Of a stretch of 64,000 nucleotides of DNA, positions 45,131 through 54,259 are shown piece after piece. The stretch is from Magnetospirillum sp. (lineage in GTDB: Bacteria > Pseudomonadota > Alphaproteobacteria > Rhodospirillales > Magnetospirillaceae). The stretch covers positions 558,001 through 622,000 of the forward strand of contig JANQAI010000008.1 in the NCBI GenBank assembly GCA_024707145.1. The letters run 5' to 3'. Under the pieces are notes generated by a model. That model did no database searches. It was given only the letters and a program-made list of their open reading frames with translations, and was not told where the DNA came from. The stretch's first letter is position 1, and each line of letters begins with the position of its first letter. The translations under genes and the position numbers were made by a program.

Positions 45131-47164
45131 ATGAACACAACCATAGCAGCCTCCGTCTGCCCCCATGACTGCCCCTCCGCCTGCCCGCTGGAGGTGGAAC
45201 GCCATGGAGACGGCACCATCGGCCGGCTGCGCGGCGCCGCCATGCCCTATACCGAGGGCGTGATCTGCGCCAAGGTGGCCCGCTATGCCGAACGGGTGCA
45301 CCACCCCGACCGCGTGCTGACTCCGCTTAAACGCACCGGCGCCAAGGGTTCCGGCGTTTTCCAACCCATCGGCTGGGACGAGGCGCTGGACACCATCGCC
45401 GAGCGCTTCGCCGGGGCCGCCGCGCGGCTGGGGCCGGAAACCCTGTGGCCCTATTTCTATGCCGGCACCATGGGACTGGTGCAGCGCGGCGCCACCAACC
45501 GGCTGCGCCGGGCGCTGGGCGCGTCCGAGCAGGCCAAGACCATCTGCGCCAGCATCGCCGGCGCCGGCTGGATGGCCGGCGTGGGCCGGCGGCGAGGCGT
45601 GGACCCACGCGAAATCCCGCAATCCGACCTGATCGTGGTGTGGGGCGGCAATCCCGCCGCCACCCAGGTGCACCTGATGGGGCTGATCGCCCGGGCCCGC
45701 AAGGAGCGGGGCGCCCAGCTGGTGGTGGTGGACCCCTACCGCACGCCCACCGCCGAGAAGGCCGACCAGCACCTGATGCTGAAGCCCGGCACCGACGCGG
45801 CGCTGGCCTGCGCGGTCATGCATGTGCTGTTCCGCGACGGCCTCGCTGACCGCGACTACATGGCGCGCTACACCGCCGATGCCGACCGGCTGGAGGCCCA
45901 CGTGGCAGAGCGGAGCCCAGACTGGGCAGCGTCCATCACCGGGCTGAGCGCCGCCGAGATCGAGACCTTCGCCGCGCTGTACGGCCGCACCAAACGCAGC
46001 TTCCTGCGGCTCGGCTACGGCATGAGCCGGTCGCGCAACGGCGCCGTCAGCGTCCATGCGGTGAGCTGCCTGCCAGCCATCACCGGCGCCTGGGCCCATG
46101 CGGGCGGCGGCGCCTGCCACAGCCTGTCCGGCGCCTTCCCGGTCAAGCTGGATCTGGTGGAGGCGCTGGACATGCCCTCTTCCGCCCGCACCCTCGACAT
46201 GTGCGAGATCGGCCCGATCCTGACCGGCGACGACGCGGCGCTGAAGGGCGGCCCACCGGTGACCGCCATGCTGGTGCAGAACTCGAACCCCGCCACGGTG
46301 GCGCCGGAAACCGACCTGGTGTGGCGCGGCCTGGCGCGGGAGGACCTGTTCCTGGCGGTGCACGAACAGGCCATGACCACCACCGCCAAATTCGCCGACA
46401 TCGTGCTGCCGGCCACCACCTTCCTGGAACACGCCGACCTCTACACCTCGTACGGCCACACCTTCCTGCAGGCGGCCAGACCGGTGATCGAGCCGGTGGG
46501 CGAGACCCGCTCCAACCACTGGGTGGTCAACCAGCTGGCCCGCCGGCTGGGGCTGAGCCACGCCAGCTTCGTCCTGGACGAGTGGCAGATGATGGACGCC
46601 ACGCTGAAGGCCTCGGGCCTGCCCGGCGCCGACCAACTGCATGCCGCCCGCTGGCTGGACTGCGCCCCCGCCTTCGAACAGGCCCATTGCCTGGACGGGT
46701 TCGGCCATGGCGGACGCTTCCGCTTCGCCCCCCATTGGGGCGCCGAAGGCATGCCCGCGCTGCCCGATTACTGGCCGGTGGTGGAAGAGGCCTGCGCGGA
46801 GACGCCCTTCCGCCTGATCACGCCGCCGTCGCGCCACTTCCTCAACAGCAGCTTCAACGACACCCCCACCTCGCGCAAGCAGGCAGGCCGCCCCACCGCC
46901 CTGGTCCACACCGCCGATGCCGAGACGCTCGGCATCATCACCGGGCAACGGGTACGGCTGGGCAACCGGCGCGGCTCGGTGGTGGTGCACGCCCAGGTCA
47001 CCGAGGGCATCGCCCGCGGCGTGGTGGCGGTGGAAGGCATCTGGGCCAACGAGGATTTCATCGAAGGCATCGGCATCAACCGCCTGATCGGCAGCCAGCC
47101 CGTGCTGCCGGCCGGCGGCGGCGCCTTCCATGACGCGGCCATCTGGGTCAGGGCATCCGGGTAA
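45131..47164 (+). CDS. Molybdopterin-dependent oxidoreductase (DMSO reductase family)
   Basis: About 677 residues. The N terminus binds a 4Fe-4S cluster (CPHDCPSAC followed by GVICAKV). Molybdopterin-binding segments follow (DLIVVWGGNPAATQVH, LVVVDPYRTPTAEKAD, FLRLGYGMSRSRNGA, MLVQNSNPATVAPET) and the C-terminal molydopterin dinucleotide-binding domain (VRLGNRRGSVVVHAQVTEG). It stands alone, with no membrane or electron-transfer subunit and no twin-arginine signal, so it is probably cytoplasmic. Members include formate dehydrogenase-like and thiosulfate/polysulfide reductase-like enzymes. I use the ATG at 45131; a GTG at 45122 is also open. The substrate is unknown. Confidence 0.85.
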   Translation: MNTTIAASVCPHDCPSACPLEVERHGDGTIGRLRGAAMPYTEGVICAKVARYAERVHHPDRVLTPLKRTGAKGSGVFQPIGWDEALDTIAERFAGAAARLGPETLWPYFYAGTMGLVQRGATNRLRRALGASEQAKTICASIAGAGWMAGVGRRRGVDPREIPQSDLIVVWGGNPAATQVHLMGLIARARKERGAQLVVVDPYRTPTAEKADQHLMLKPGTDAALACAVMHVLFRDGLADRDYMARYTADADRLEAHVAERSPDWAASITGLSAAEIETFAALYGRTKRSFLRLGYGMSRSRNGAVSVHAVSCLPAITGAWAHAGGGACHSLSGAFPVKLDLVEALDMPSSARTLDMCEIGPILTGDDAALKGGPPVTAMLVQNSNPATVAPETDLVWRGLAREDLFLAVHEQAMTTTAKFADIVLPATTFLEHADLYTSYGHTFLQAARPVIEPVGETRSNHWVVNQLARRLGLSHASFVLDEWQMMDATLKASGLPGADQLHAARWLDCAPAFEQAHCLDGFGHGGRFRFAPHWGAEGMPALPDYWPVVEEACAETPFRLITPPSRHFLNSSFNDTPTSRKQAGRPTALVHTADAETLGIITGQRVRLGNRRGSVVVHAQVTEGIARGVVAVEGIWANEDFIEGIGINRLIGSQPVLPAGGGAFHDAAIWVRASG

Positions 47165-47175
47165 AGGGGGAAGAG

Positions 47176-47995
47176 ATGGGCAGACGAGCGCACGTGATCG
47201 TCGTCGGCAACGAGAAGGGCGGCACCGGCAAGTCCACCGTGTCCATGCACCTGATCGTCAGCCTGCTGGGCCAGGGGCTGTCGGTGGGCTCCATCGACAT
47301 CGACGCCCGCCAGGCGACGCTGACCCGCTACATCCAGAACCGCAAGGGGCGCAAGGACGCGGCCGAACTGGGCCTGCAGGCGCCCGACCACGTGGCGGTG
47401 CCGCCCTCGGGCGACCAGGGCGCCGACGAAACCCGCCTGCTGGACACCATGGCGCGGCTGGGCGAGGCCCACGACGTGGTGGTGATCGACACCCCCGGTT
47501 CGGACCATTACCTGTCGCGGCTGGGGCATTCCTTCGCCGACACCCTGATCACCCCGCTGAACGACAGCCTGGTGGACCTGGACGTGCTGGCCCGCGTCGA
47601 TCCCGAAACCATGAAGATCGTCCGCCCCAGCCACTACGCCGAGATGGTGTGGGAAACCAAGAAGACCCGCGCCATGCGCGGCGAGAAGGCGGTGGTGGAC
47701 TGGATCGTGCTGCGCAACCGTCTGGCCCATCTGGACGCCCGCAACAAGCAGCAGATGGAGAAGCTGCTGGCCGACCTGGCCAAGCGCATCGGCTTCCGCG
47801 TGGTTCCCGGCCTGGGCGAGCGCGTCATCTACCGCTCGCTGTTCCTCGAAGGGCTGACCCTGCTGGACCTGCGCCACAAGGTGCTGGGCTTCGAGCCTGA
47901 ACATGAGCCACGTGGCCGCCCGCCAGGAATTGCGGGCGCTGGTGGATGCCATCGGCGTCGGCAAGCCGGATCAGGCGCAGGCGCAAACGGCGTAG
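47176..47995 (+). CDS. mipZ: Division-plane positioning ATPase MipZ (frameshift at 47896)
   Basis: About 272 residues. Deviant Walker A GNEKGGTGKSTVSMHL, then SIDIDARQATLTRYIQNR and VVIDTPGSDHYLSRL are characteristic of MipZ, a ParA relative. It forms a gradient from the poles by binding ParB and blocks FtsZ assembly away from midcell. GAAGAG precedes the ATG. The frame is lost at GAGCCTG (47893-47899); removing one C gives LNMSHVAARQELRALVDAI, the standard MipZ C terminus, and a stop at 47995. Such an essential-type gene argues for a sequencing error. AsmA follows 58 bp later. Confidence 0.9.
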
Positions 47996-48053
47996 GCCCG
48001 CCGTCCGGGCGCCACGGCGCCCCATATGTCTTCCGTCACGTGCGGGAGGCGCC

Positions 48054-49982
48054 ATGGCCGCGCGACCGTTGAGCATCCTGGCCGCGGTGCTGGGCACCCT
48101 TGTGGTGCTGGCCGCCGGCTTCCTTGTCTTCGTCTTCGACTGGAATTGGCTGCGCGGGCCCTTGGGCGAGCGGGCGGGCGGCGCGTTGGGACGCGGCGTC
48201 GCCATCGACGGCCCGCTGCATGTGGGGCTGGGGCGGACCATCACGGTGCATGCGGAGGGCGTGCGCATCGGCAATCCCGACTGGGCCGGCCAGCCCAACA
48301 TGGCGCGGCTGGACGCCATCGACGCGACCATCCGCCTGTTCCCGCTGCTGGTCGGACGAGTCGAACTGCCCGAGCTGCGCCTGGCCCGCCCGCGCATCGC
48401 CTTGGAAAAGAACCCCCAGGGCGAGGCCAACTGGCGCTTCGGCGCCAATCCCAAGGGAGCCGCCGCCGTCCAGACGGTGGTGCCGGAAAAGCGTGCCACC
48501 TTCCCCATCATCGAGCATCTGGTCATCGAGGACGGCCGGTTGACCTACAGCGACCCGGCCGCCGGGCTGGACATCGACACCCACGTCGCCACCGCCGTGG
48601 GCGGCGACCCCGCCCACGAGCAGGTGCGGCTGGCCGGCACCGGCAGCCTGAAGGGCGAACCGGCCGAGATCAAGATCGAGGCTGGCTCGCTGCTCACCCT
48701 GCGCGATCCGTCGGTGCCCTACCCTATCCTGGCGGAAGCGCAGATCGGCGCCACCCGCGCCCGCATCGCCGGCACCATCGCCGAACCGCTGGACCTGGAA
48801 GGGGTGGCGTTGGACATGTCGCTGGCCGGACGCGACATGGCCGACATCTTCCCCATCTTCGGCATCCCCATCCCCGCCACCCGCCCCTACGCCATCGCCG
48901 GCCATCTGACACGGCGCGGCCCCGACTGGTCGTTCCAAGACTTCCGCGGCCACGTGGGCGAGAGTGACCTGTCGGGCGGCCTGACGGTGGTCACCGGCGG
49001 CGAGCGGCCGGTCCTGCGCGGCAACCTGGTGTCCGAACGCCTGGCCCTGGCCGATCTGGCCGGCTTCATCGGCGGCAAGCCCGGCCGGCCGGACGAAGCC
49101 AGCGCCGCCGGCCGGGTGCTGCCCGACCAGCCGGTCAACCTGGGCAAGCTGCGGGCCATGGATGTGGACGTGCGCTTCACCGGCCGCCGGGTCGAGGCGC
49201 CCGGCCTGCCCATGGACGGGCTGACGGCGGCATTGGTCATCGAGAATGGGCGCGCCGTGCTGCAACCGCTGGACTTCACCATCGCCCAGGGCAGCTTCGC
49301 CGGCAATGTGGAACTGGACGGCCGCCAGCCCGTGCCGCGCGCCAAGCTGGACATGGAAATCCGGCGCATGGACCTGCACCGCTTCTTCGCCGGCACCCGC
49401 TTCGCCCCGCAGACCGCCGGCACCCTGGCTGGCCGGATCGAGCTGGCCGCGCGGGGACGCAGCACCGCCGAACTGCTGGGCGGCGCCGATGGCCGCGCCA
49501 CCGTGCTGATGGCGGGCGGGTCGATCAGCGCCCTGCTGGTGGAGGCCGCCGGCCTGGACATCGCCAGGGCGCTGGGCCTGGTGCTGAGCCAGGACCAGCC
49601 CATGGCTGTGCGCTGCCTGGTGGCCGATTTCGAACTGGCCAAGGGCGACGCCCGTAGCCGCGCGCTGGTGCTGGACACCGAGGGTGCCGTGATCACCGGA
49701 GAAGGCGACATCAATCTGCGCGACGAACGCCTGGGCCTGAAGCTGACCGCCCACCCCAAGGATGCCAGCCCGTTGTCGGCACGGGCGCCGGTGCTGGTGG
49801 GGGGCAGCCTGGGCCGGCCCGAGGTGGGCGTGGATACGGCCACCCAAGCCGCGCGCGGCGGCCTGGCCGTGGCGCTGGGGGCGCTGCTGACGCCGCTGGC
49901 TGCGCTGATTCCGTTCCTCGAACCCGGACTGGGCGAAGACCAGGATTGCGGCCGGCTGATTCAGGAGGCGCGGGCGCCGTGA
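48054..49982 (+). CDS. AsmA family protein
   Basis: 642 residues. A single N-terminal membrane anchor (LSILAAVLGTLVVLAAGFLV) precedes a long beta-rich region with the AsmA pattern: VAIDGPLHVGLGRTITVHAE, ARLDAIDATIRLFPLLVGRV, LPELRLARPRIALEKNPQGE and the C-terminal KLTAHPKDASPLSARAPVLV. These inner-membrane-anchored periplasmic proteins are related to bridge-like lipid transporters that supply phospholipid to the outer membrane. ATG at 48054 follows GGGAGG. The stop is 4 bp from the convergent chemoreceptor-like gene. Confidence 0.85.
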   Translation: MAARPLSILAAVLGTLVVLAAGFLVFVFDWNWLRGPLGERAGGALGRGVAIDGPLHVGLGRTITVHAEGVRIGNPDWAGQPNMARLDAIDATIRLFPLLVGRVELPELRLARPRIALEKNPQGEANWRFGANPKGAAAVQTVVPEKRATFPIIEHLVIEDGRLTYSDPAAGLDIDTHVATAVGGDPAHEQVRLAGTGSLKGEPAEIKIEAGSLLTLRDPSVPYPILAEAQIGATRARIAGTIAEPLDLEGVALDMSLAGRDMADIFPIFGIPIPATRPYAIAGHLTRRGPDWSFQDFRGHVGESDLSGGLTVVTGGERPVLRGNLVSERLALADLAGFIGGKPGRPDEASAAGRVLPDQPVNLGKLRAMDVDVRFTGRRVEAPGLPMDGLTAALVIENGRAVLQPLDFTIAQGSFAGNVELDGRQPVPRAKLDMEIRRMDLHRFFAGTRFAPQTAGTLAGRIELAARGRSTAELLGGADGRATVLMAGGSISALLVEAAGLDIARALGLVLSQDQPMAVRCLVADFELAKGDARSRALVLDTEGAVITGEGDINLRDERLGLKLTAHPKDASPLSARAPVLVGGSLGRPEVGVDTATQAARGGLAVALGALLTPLAALIPFLEPGLGEDQDCGRLIQEARAP

Positions 49983-49986
49983 CCGG

Positions 49987-51024
49987 TCAGTGACCGCCCT
50001 CGCGCGGGGCCTGGACGATGGCGCCCTTCCATCCCATGCCGCGATAGGTCTCGTAGCCTGGGGTGAGCGCATAGCCCACCACGTTGCCGGCCACGTCCAC
50101 GTACGAACCCATGGCGGGGCCATCGCGCAGGTCCAGCGTTTCGGTCAGCACGCCGACGCCGTCGGAAGCGGCGATGACGCGGTGCTGACGATCGATCAGC
50201 AGGCAGCGGGTACGGGCCTTTTCCTCGTCGCGCAGGCGCACGCCCTTGACCACGGTTTCCGCTTGTGGCTGCCAGTCGAAGAAGATGCCCAGCACGCCCA
50301 CCGGCTTGCCCTGCACCTCGCCACCCTCGCGGATGGCGGTGGCGTAGGTGGCCACCAGGGAATTGCCCAGGCCCGGATTGACGGCGATGTCGGCCATGGC
50401 GAACTCGCTGCCGTCGCGGGTGGCCATGGCGTCCTTGAACCAGCCCTCCTGCGACACGTCGGTGCCGATGGCCCGCGCATAGCGGTCGGGGCGGCCGATG
50501 GCGACCACCCGGCCCGAGGCGTCGGCGATCCACAGGTCCAGATAAACCGTATAGGAATCCAGAATCACGCCCAGGCGCTTGGTGGCATAGGCGACAGCCT
50601 CGGGCGAGGCATGGACCAGGCAGTCCACCACTGCCGAATCGGTGGCCCACCAACGCACGTCGCAGGACCGCTCGAACAGGTTGCGGTCGATGATCTCGAT
50701 CATGTTGAGGGCCAAGTCGGCCAGGCGCGAACCGCGCACCTGCTGCACCAGCGTCTCTCCCAGCACCATCAGGTCCTGGATGGTGGCCGACAGTTCGCCT
50801 TCCAGCGACTGGGTGATGGAATCGATGTTGTGGGAGACGTTCTTGACCTCGTTGGCCACCACCGCGAAGCCCTTGCCGGCATCGCCCGCCCGCGTCGCCT
50901 CGATCAGGGCGTTCAGCGACAGAATGCGCGTGGTGCCCGTTACCTTCTTGATCGCCTGGATCTTGTCATTGGCCACATCGTAGACCGCGCGGGTAAGCGC
51001 GATTATCCTCTCCGGCTCCGACAT
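49987..51024 (-). CDS. Soluble chemoreceptor-like protein: MCP hairpin followed by a Cache-like sensor
   Basis: 345 residues from the ATG at 51024 behind GGGGGAG. The first 80 residues contain the core of the chemoreceptor signalling tip (RILSLNALIEATRAGDAGKG and FAVVANEVKNVSHNI), with little more than one helical hairpin. The rest resembles a Cache/PDC-type sensor: VYLDLWIADASGRVVAIGRP, GWFKDAMATRDGSEFAMADI and GVLGIFFDWQPQAETVV. There is no membrane helix and no methylation region, and the order of sensor and signalling parts is the reverse of a normal receptor. It may modulate CheA arrays or act elsewhere (inference). Confidence 0.75.
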   Translation of the reverse strand: MSEPERIIALTRAVYDVANDKIQAIKKVTGTTRILSLNALIEATRAGDAGKGFAVVANEVKNVSHNIDSITQSLEGELSATIQDLMVLGETLVQQVRGSRLADLALNMIEIIDRNLFERSCDVRWWATDSAVVDCLVHASPEAVAYATKRLGVILDSYTVYLDLWIADASGRVVAIGRPDRYARAIGTDVSQEGWFKDAMATRDGSEFAMADIAVNPGLGNSLVATYATAIREGGEVQGKPVGVLGIFFDWQPQAETVVKGVRLRDEEKARTRCLLIDRQHRVIAASDGVGVLTETLDLRDGPAMGSYVDVAGNVVGYALTPGYETYRGMGWKGAIVQAPREGGH

Positions 51025-51162
51025 GCTTTCTCCCCCAACCGTCTGCTTACGCCGTAGGCAGTGCCCCTGTTTACGCCCATTGTATAGGCAAATACCCACA
51101 CCTATCAATACCGCCATCGGGTTAGAATCATTCCTCAACGCCACTTAACCCCTCTGATTCCT

Positions 51163-51776
51163 TTGGATAGGCACAGCCACACGAAAGAACTGGCGCGCCC
51201 GCGCCGCGCGACCCTGCGCCAAGCCCTCGCCGAGGGCGGGGCCGAGGCGCGCGCGGCGCTGGACGGGTTGGCCGCCGATGGCCCGCATGGGGCGGTGCTG
51301 GTGGAACGGCTGCGCTTCGGCCCGCCGGAAACCTGGCGCGGCTGGCTGCCGGGGCATGGCCCGGTGGCGGTGAAGCTATGGCCGGCGGACCAGCCGCAAC
51401 CGGCGCTGCCCATGGCGATCCATGCCGGGGTGGCCCCACTGCTGGCCCAGGGTCCGCACTGGCGCCTGTTCGCCTGGATCGCGGGGGAAACGCTGGCCGC
51501 CGCCCTGCGGCGGGGGCACCCCCGTTAGACTTGGCAGCAGGCGACCTGGCGGCAGGGATCGAGGCCGCGCTCGCCGCCCTGCACGCAGCCGGCACCGCCC
51601 ATGGCGACCTGAAGCCGGCCAACGTGGTGCTGGCGGCCGGGGACGGCCACCCCGTGCTGATCGACTGGGGCGAGACGGTGGCCGGCACGCCGGGCTGGCG
51701 CCCCGCTGGGCCGCACGACGCCCGCGACCGCGACCTCTATGCCCTGGCGCGTCTTAAAGGGCAGCCGCCGTCTTGA
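51163..51776 (+). CDS. Compact Hanks-type protein kinase-like protein (frameshift near 51514)
   Basis: About 204 residues, corrected by adding one G to the G5 run at 51512-51516. Key kinase elements remain: the beta-3 Lys in GPVAVKLWP, catalytic loop HGDLKPANVVL and the metal-binding triad as DWG in VLIDWGET. A short ending with RDRDLYALARL corresponds to the F helix. It is much shorter than a standard kinase domain (~260) and has a reduced N lobe. The TTG at 51163 is the best available start but has no clear ribosome site. It is convergent with an FHA-domain protease; FHA domains bind phosphothreonine, which makes a functional pair possible. Confidence 0.65.
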
Positions 51777-51796
51777 CGAAGGCATGCCCCTCCATT

Positions 51797-51856
51797 CGTC
51801 ATGCCCGGACTTGATCCGGGCATCCATGGATCGCCGGGTCAAGCCCGGCGATGACG
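51797..51856. repeat. Short palindromic repeat unit between convergent genes
   Basis: A 60-bp unit bounded by CGTCAT and ATGACG contains two successive hairpins: TGCCCGG...CCGGGCA (51802-51822) and TCGCCGGG...CCCGGCGA (51831-51851). Dispersed repeats of just this design, containing CCGGGCAT and CGCCGGGTCAAGCCCGGCG, are widespread in alphaproteobacterial genomes. Only one copy is in the window. It could terminate transcription from both the kinase and protease genes. Confidence 0.8.
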
Positions 51857-51893
51857 ATGAAAAGGAGAGTTTTTCGATCCAACGCGAACAGTC

Positions 51894-53636
51894 TCACCGC
51901 CGGCCTGCCGGCAGGTAATAGACCCTGAGGCGCACGTCGGTGCCGGCGGGGCCGGGGATCACCACCTGAAGCTCGTTGCCCGCCTCGCCGGCGAATTCCA
52001 CCCCGGGATAGTGGTCGGGGGAGGTGTCCAACCCCACCAGCTTGGGCCCCTTGGCGGTATCCTCGATCAGCATCATGTCGATGTTCTCGCGGCTGCGCGA
52101 GGTGGCGATGAACAGGTACCAGCCGGCCTTGGGCACGCTGAAGGCATGGATGAAGGCCGGCATGTCGTAGCGGGGGTTTTCCTCGGTGCGGCCGTCCACC
52201 TGCTCCAGCGCCGGCGGAACGCTGGACAGGCCGTGGCTGCCGACCCAGTCGCTCAGGGCCACGTCCACTTCGTTCTGGTAGCGCTTGAGCCGGCGCTGCC
52301 ACAAGGCCTCGCGCTCGGCCAGCCGGCGGTCGGCATCGCCCGCCAGCACCTCGCGCACCAGATCGGCGCGCTGGGCGAAATTGACGCCGATGCCGGTGGG
52401 CACACGGGTGCCCTGGGCGTTGATTTCCACCAGATTGCCGCCCGACACCACGCCGATCACCTGCCCACGGCGGTCCAGCAAGGGCGAGCCCGAAGCGCCA
52501 CCCTGCACCGGCAGCGAATGCTGCAGCAACTGGCGGTCGGCCAGATCGCTTTTCACCAGGAAGAAGTCGGTCAGCGCGGTCAGCCGGCCGATCTGCAATT
52601 GCGCCTCGGGGTCGTCCAGATTGACACCGCCCAGCGCCGCGCTTTCGATGGGGAAGCCCACATAACCCACCGGATCGCCCGGTTCCAGCGCCATCAGGTC
52701 GGCATCGGCGGCCAGCGGCAGGGGCGGCGCCAGGGCCGCCGCATCGGCCGGGTCCAGGTGCAGCACCGCCACGTCGTAGCCGCCCGCCCCGACGATGGGC
52801 CGGTTGGTGCCGCCCGCGCCGGCGGCCAGCGGGCCGTAGGCCTTCCAGGCATCCTCGAAGCGGCGGTATTGGGGGTGCATGGAGGTCCGCGCCACCCTGA
52901 GGTCGCGCACCGGCGCGCCGGCCGCGCGCACCACCAGGGTCAGCCCCTCGCCCATGTCATTGAACTGCTCGGCCACATGGGCGCTGGTCACCAGCGCCCC
53001 GCCCTCCACCGCGAAGGCGGTGCCGAACGGAGTGAGGCCCTGGTCGTCCTTGGCGGCCACCAGATAGACCGAGCGGCTGGCCTCGCGCAGGCGGGCGGCC
53101 AATTGCTCCTCGGCCTGGGCGCCGCCATCCTGGCGGGCCTGGGCCAGCAGGGCGGTCATGTCCTGGCGGTCGGCATGACGCATCCACCCCAGGATCAGCG
53201 CCACCGCCACCACCAGGAAGGCCAGCGCCCCCAGCCCCGTCTGCACCCGCCGGGCGGCGGTGGCCGCCAGCCGGGCGGCGCTGTCGTGGCGGGCATAGCG
53301 CTGGGTGACCGGCAGGTCGTCGTCCTCGATGGTTTCCACCTGCAGGCGCGGCCCCTTGGGGCCACCCAGGCTGACCAGCGCCGCCACCGGTAACTCGTCG
53401 CCCTCGAACGCCTCCTCGCCGTCGATCCACACCGGATTGTCCGCCTGCATGACCAGGCGGTAGCGGGCCAGCTTGCGTTCGAAGGCCAGGTGGTAGCGCG
53501 ACACCTGGATGGCGTCGGGGGCGAACACCACGTCGCAGGACGGATGGCGGCCCACCGTCACCACCGCCTGGGTGTCGGGGAATTCGAAGACGCGGCCCGC
53601 CTCGGGCCCGTCGGCCAGGGTTATGCGGATGGGCAT
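51894..53636 (-). CDS. FHA-domain trypsin-like serine protease, membrane-anchored
   Basis: 580 residues. An N-terminal FHA domain has the signature VTVGRHPSCDVVF and VSRYHLAFE. A single membrane helix follows at about residues 135-155 (LGALAFLVVAVALILGW), then a trypsin-like protease with the triad His in VTSAHVAEQF, Asp in GGYDVAVLHL and Ser in VQGGASGSPLLD. A C-terminal beta-rich domain has AGWYLFIATSRSRENIDMML. The FHA part should face the cytoplasm and the protease the periplasm, coupling a phosphorylation signal to proteolysis. It is convergent with the small kinase. No partner substrate is visible. Confidence 0.85.
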   Translation of the reverse strand: MPIRITLADGPEAGRVFEFPDTQAVVTVGRHPSCDVVFAPDAIQVSRYHLAFERKLARYRLVMQADNPVWIDGEEAFEGDELPVAALVSLGGPKGPRLQVETIEDDDLPVTQRYARHDSAARLAATAARRVQTGLGALAFLVVAVALILGWMRHADRQDMTALLAQARQDGGAQAEEQLAARLREASRSVYLVAAKDDQGLTPFGTAFAVEGGALVTSAHVAEQFNDMGEGLTLVVRAAGAPVRDLRVARTSMHPQYRRFEDAWKAYGPLAAGAGGTNRPIVGAGGYDVAVLHLDPADAAALAPPLPLAADADLMALEPGDPVGYVGFPIESAALGGVNLDDPEAQLQIGRLTALTDFFLVKSDLADRQLLQHSLPVQGGASGSPLLDRRGQVIGVVSGGNLVEINAQGTRVPTGIGVNFAQRADLVREVLAGDADRRLAEREALWQRRLKRYQNEVDVALSDWVGSHGLSSVPPALEQVDGRTEENPRYDMPAFIHAFSVPKAGWYLFIATSRSRENIDMMLIEDTAKGPKLVGLDTSPDHYPGVEFAGEAGNELQVVIPGPAGTDVRLRVYYLPAGRR

Positions 53637-53669
53637 GGAGCAATCCTACACACAGCCCATCAAAGCAAA

Positions 53670-53693
53670 AAGGCCCCGCTTTTGCGGGGCCTT
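53670..53693 (-). terminator. Intrinsic terminator behind dksA
   Basis: A 10-bp stem (AAGGCCCCGC with GCGGGGCCTT) and TTTT loop lie 26 bp behind the dksA stop. On the minus strand a TTTTGCTTTG tail follows. It separates dksA from the protease gene on the same strand. Confidence 0.85.
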
Positions 53694-53718
53694 GGTCGGA
53701 GCTTCCGAAAACCGGGGA

Positions 53719-54136
53719 TCAGTCCTCGCGGTGGGTGCGCTCCAGCCGCTCGTGCCGTTCCTGCGCCTCGATGGACAGGGTGGCGATGGGCCGGGCTTCC
53801 AGGCGGCGGATGGTGATGGGCTCGCCGGTTTCCTCGCAATAGCCGTAGGAGCCGTCCTCGATGCGGCCCAGCGCGGCGTCGATCTTGGCGATCAGCTTGC
53901 GCTCGCGGTCGCGGGTGCGCAGCTCCAGCGCGCGGTCGGTTTCGGCCGAGGCCCGGTCGGCGATATCCGGCTCCTGCAAGCCGCCTTCCTGGAGATGGGC
54001 CAGGGTTTCGTCGGACTCGCGCAGCAGGCTCCGAGCGCCATGCCAGCAGCTTTTGCCGGAAATACTCCCGCATGATCTCGTTCATGAAGGGCTCTTCGTC
54101 GGTCGGACGGTAATCCGGCGGCAGAGTGACGGTCAT
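53719..54136 (-). CDS. dksA: RNA polymerase-binding transcription factor DksA (frameshift at 54027)
   Basis: About 138 residues after correction. Start PPDYRPTDEEPFMNEIMREYF, coiled coil with RASAETDRALELRTRDRERK, and the end GYCEETGEPITIRRLEARP, TLSIEAQERHERLERTH are diagnostic of DksA, which acts with ppGpp in the secondary channel of RNA polymerase. The zinc finger keeps one Cys, as in many alphaproteobacterial forms. An extra C in GAGCCTG (54027-54028 on the plus strand as GG) breaks the frame between KLLAWRSE and LLRESDETLAHLQEGG. It is near fliX, as in relatives where dksA adjoins flagellar genes. Confidence 0.9.
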
Positions 54137-54259
54137 CCGTTCCCTCGGTGCAACGGTCGATCCAAATTTGCCGGGGGAATATATGGGGACGTCCCTTGTG
54201 TCGCAAGGGCATCGTGCACAGGGACGGGGGAAATGTTGCGCGCCATCTTGTCCGGCGGC

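Noticed and set aside
45017..47131. 704-codon frame opposite the molybdopterin oxidoreductase
   Set aside because: Composition is that of a shadow frame and the plus-strand protein has unmistakable cofactor motifs.
48036..50123. 695-codon frame opposite the AsmA gene
   Set aside because: Shadow of the AsmA coding strand; no motif or start site.
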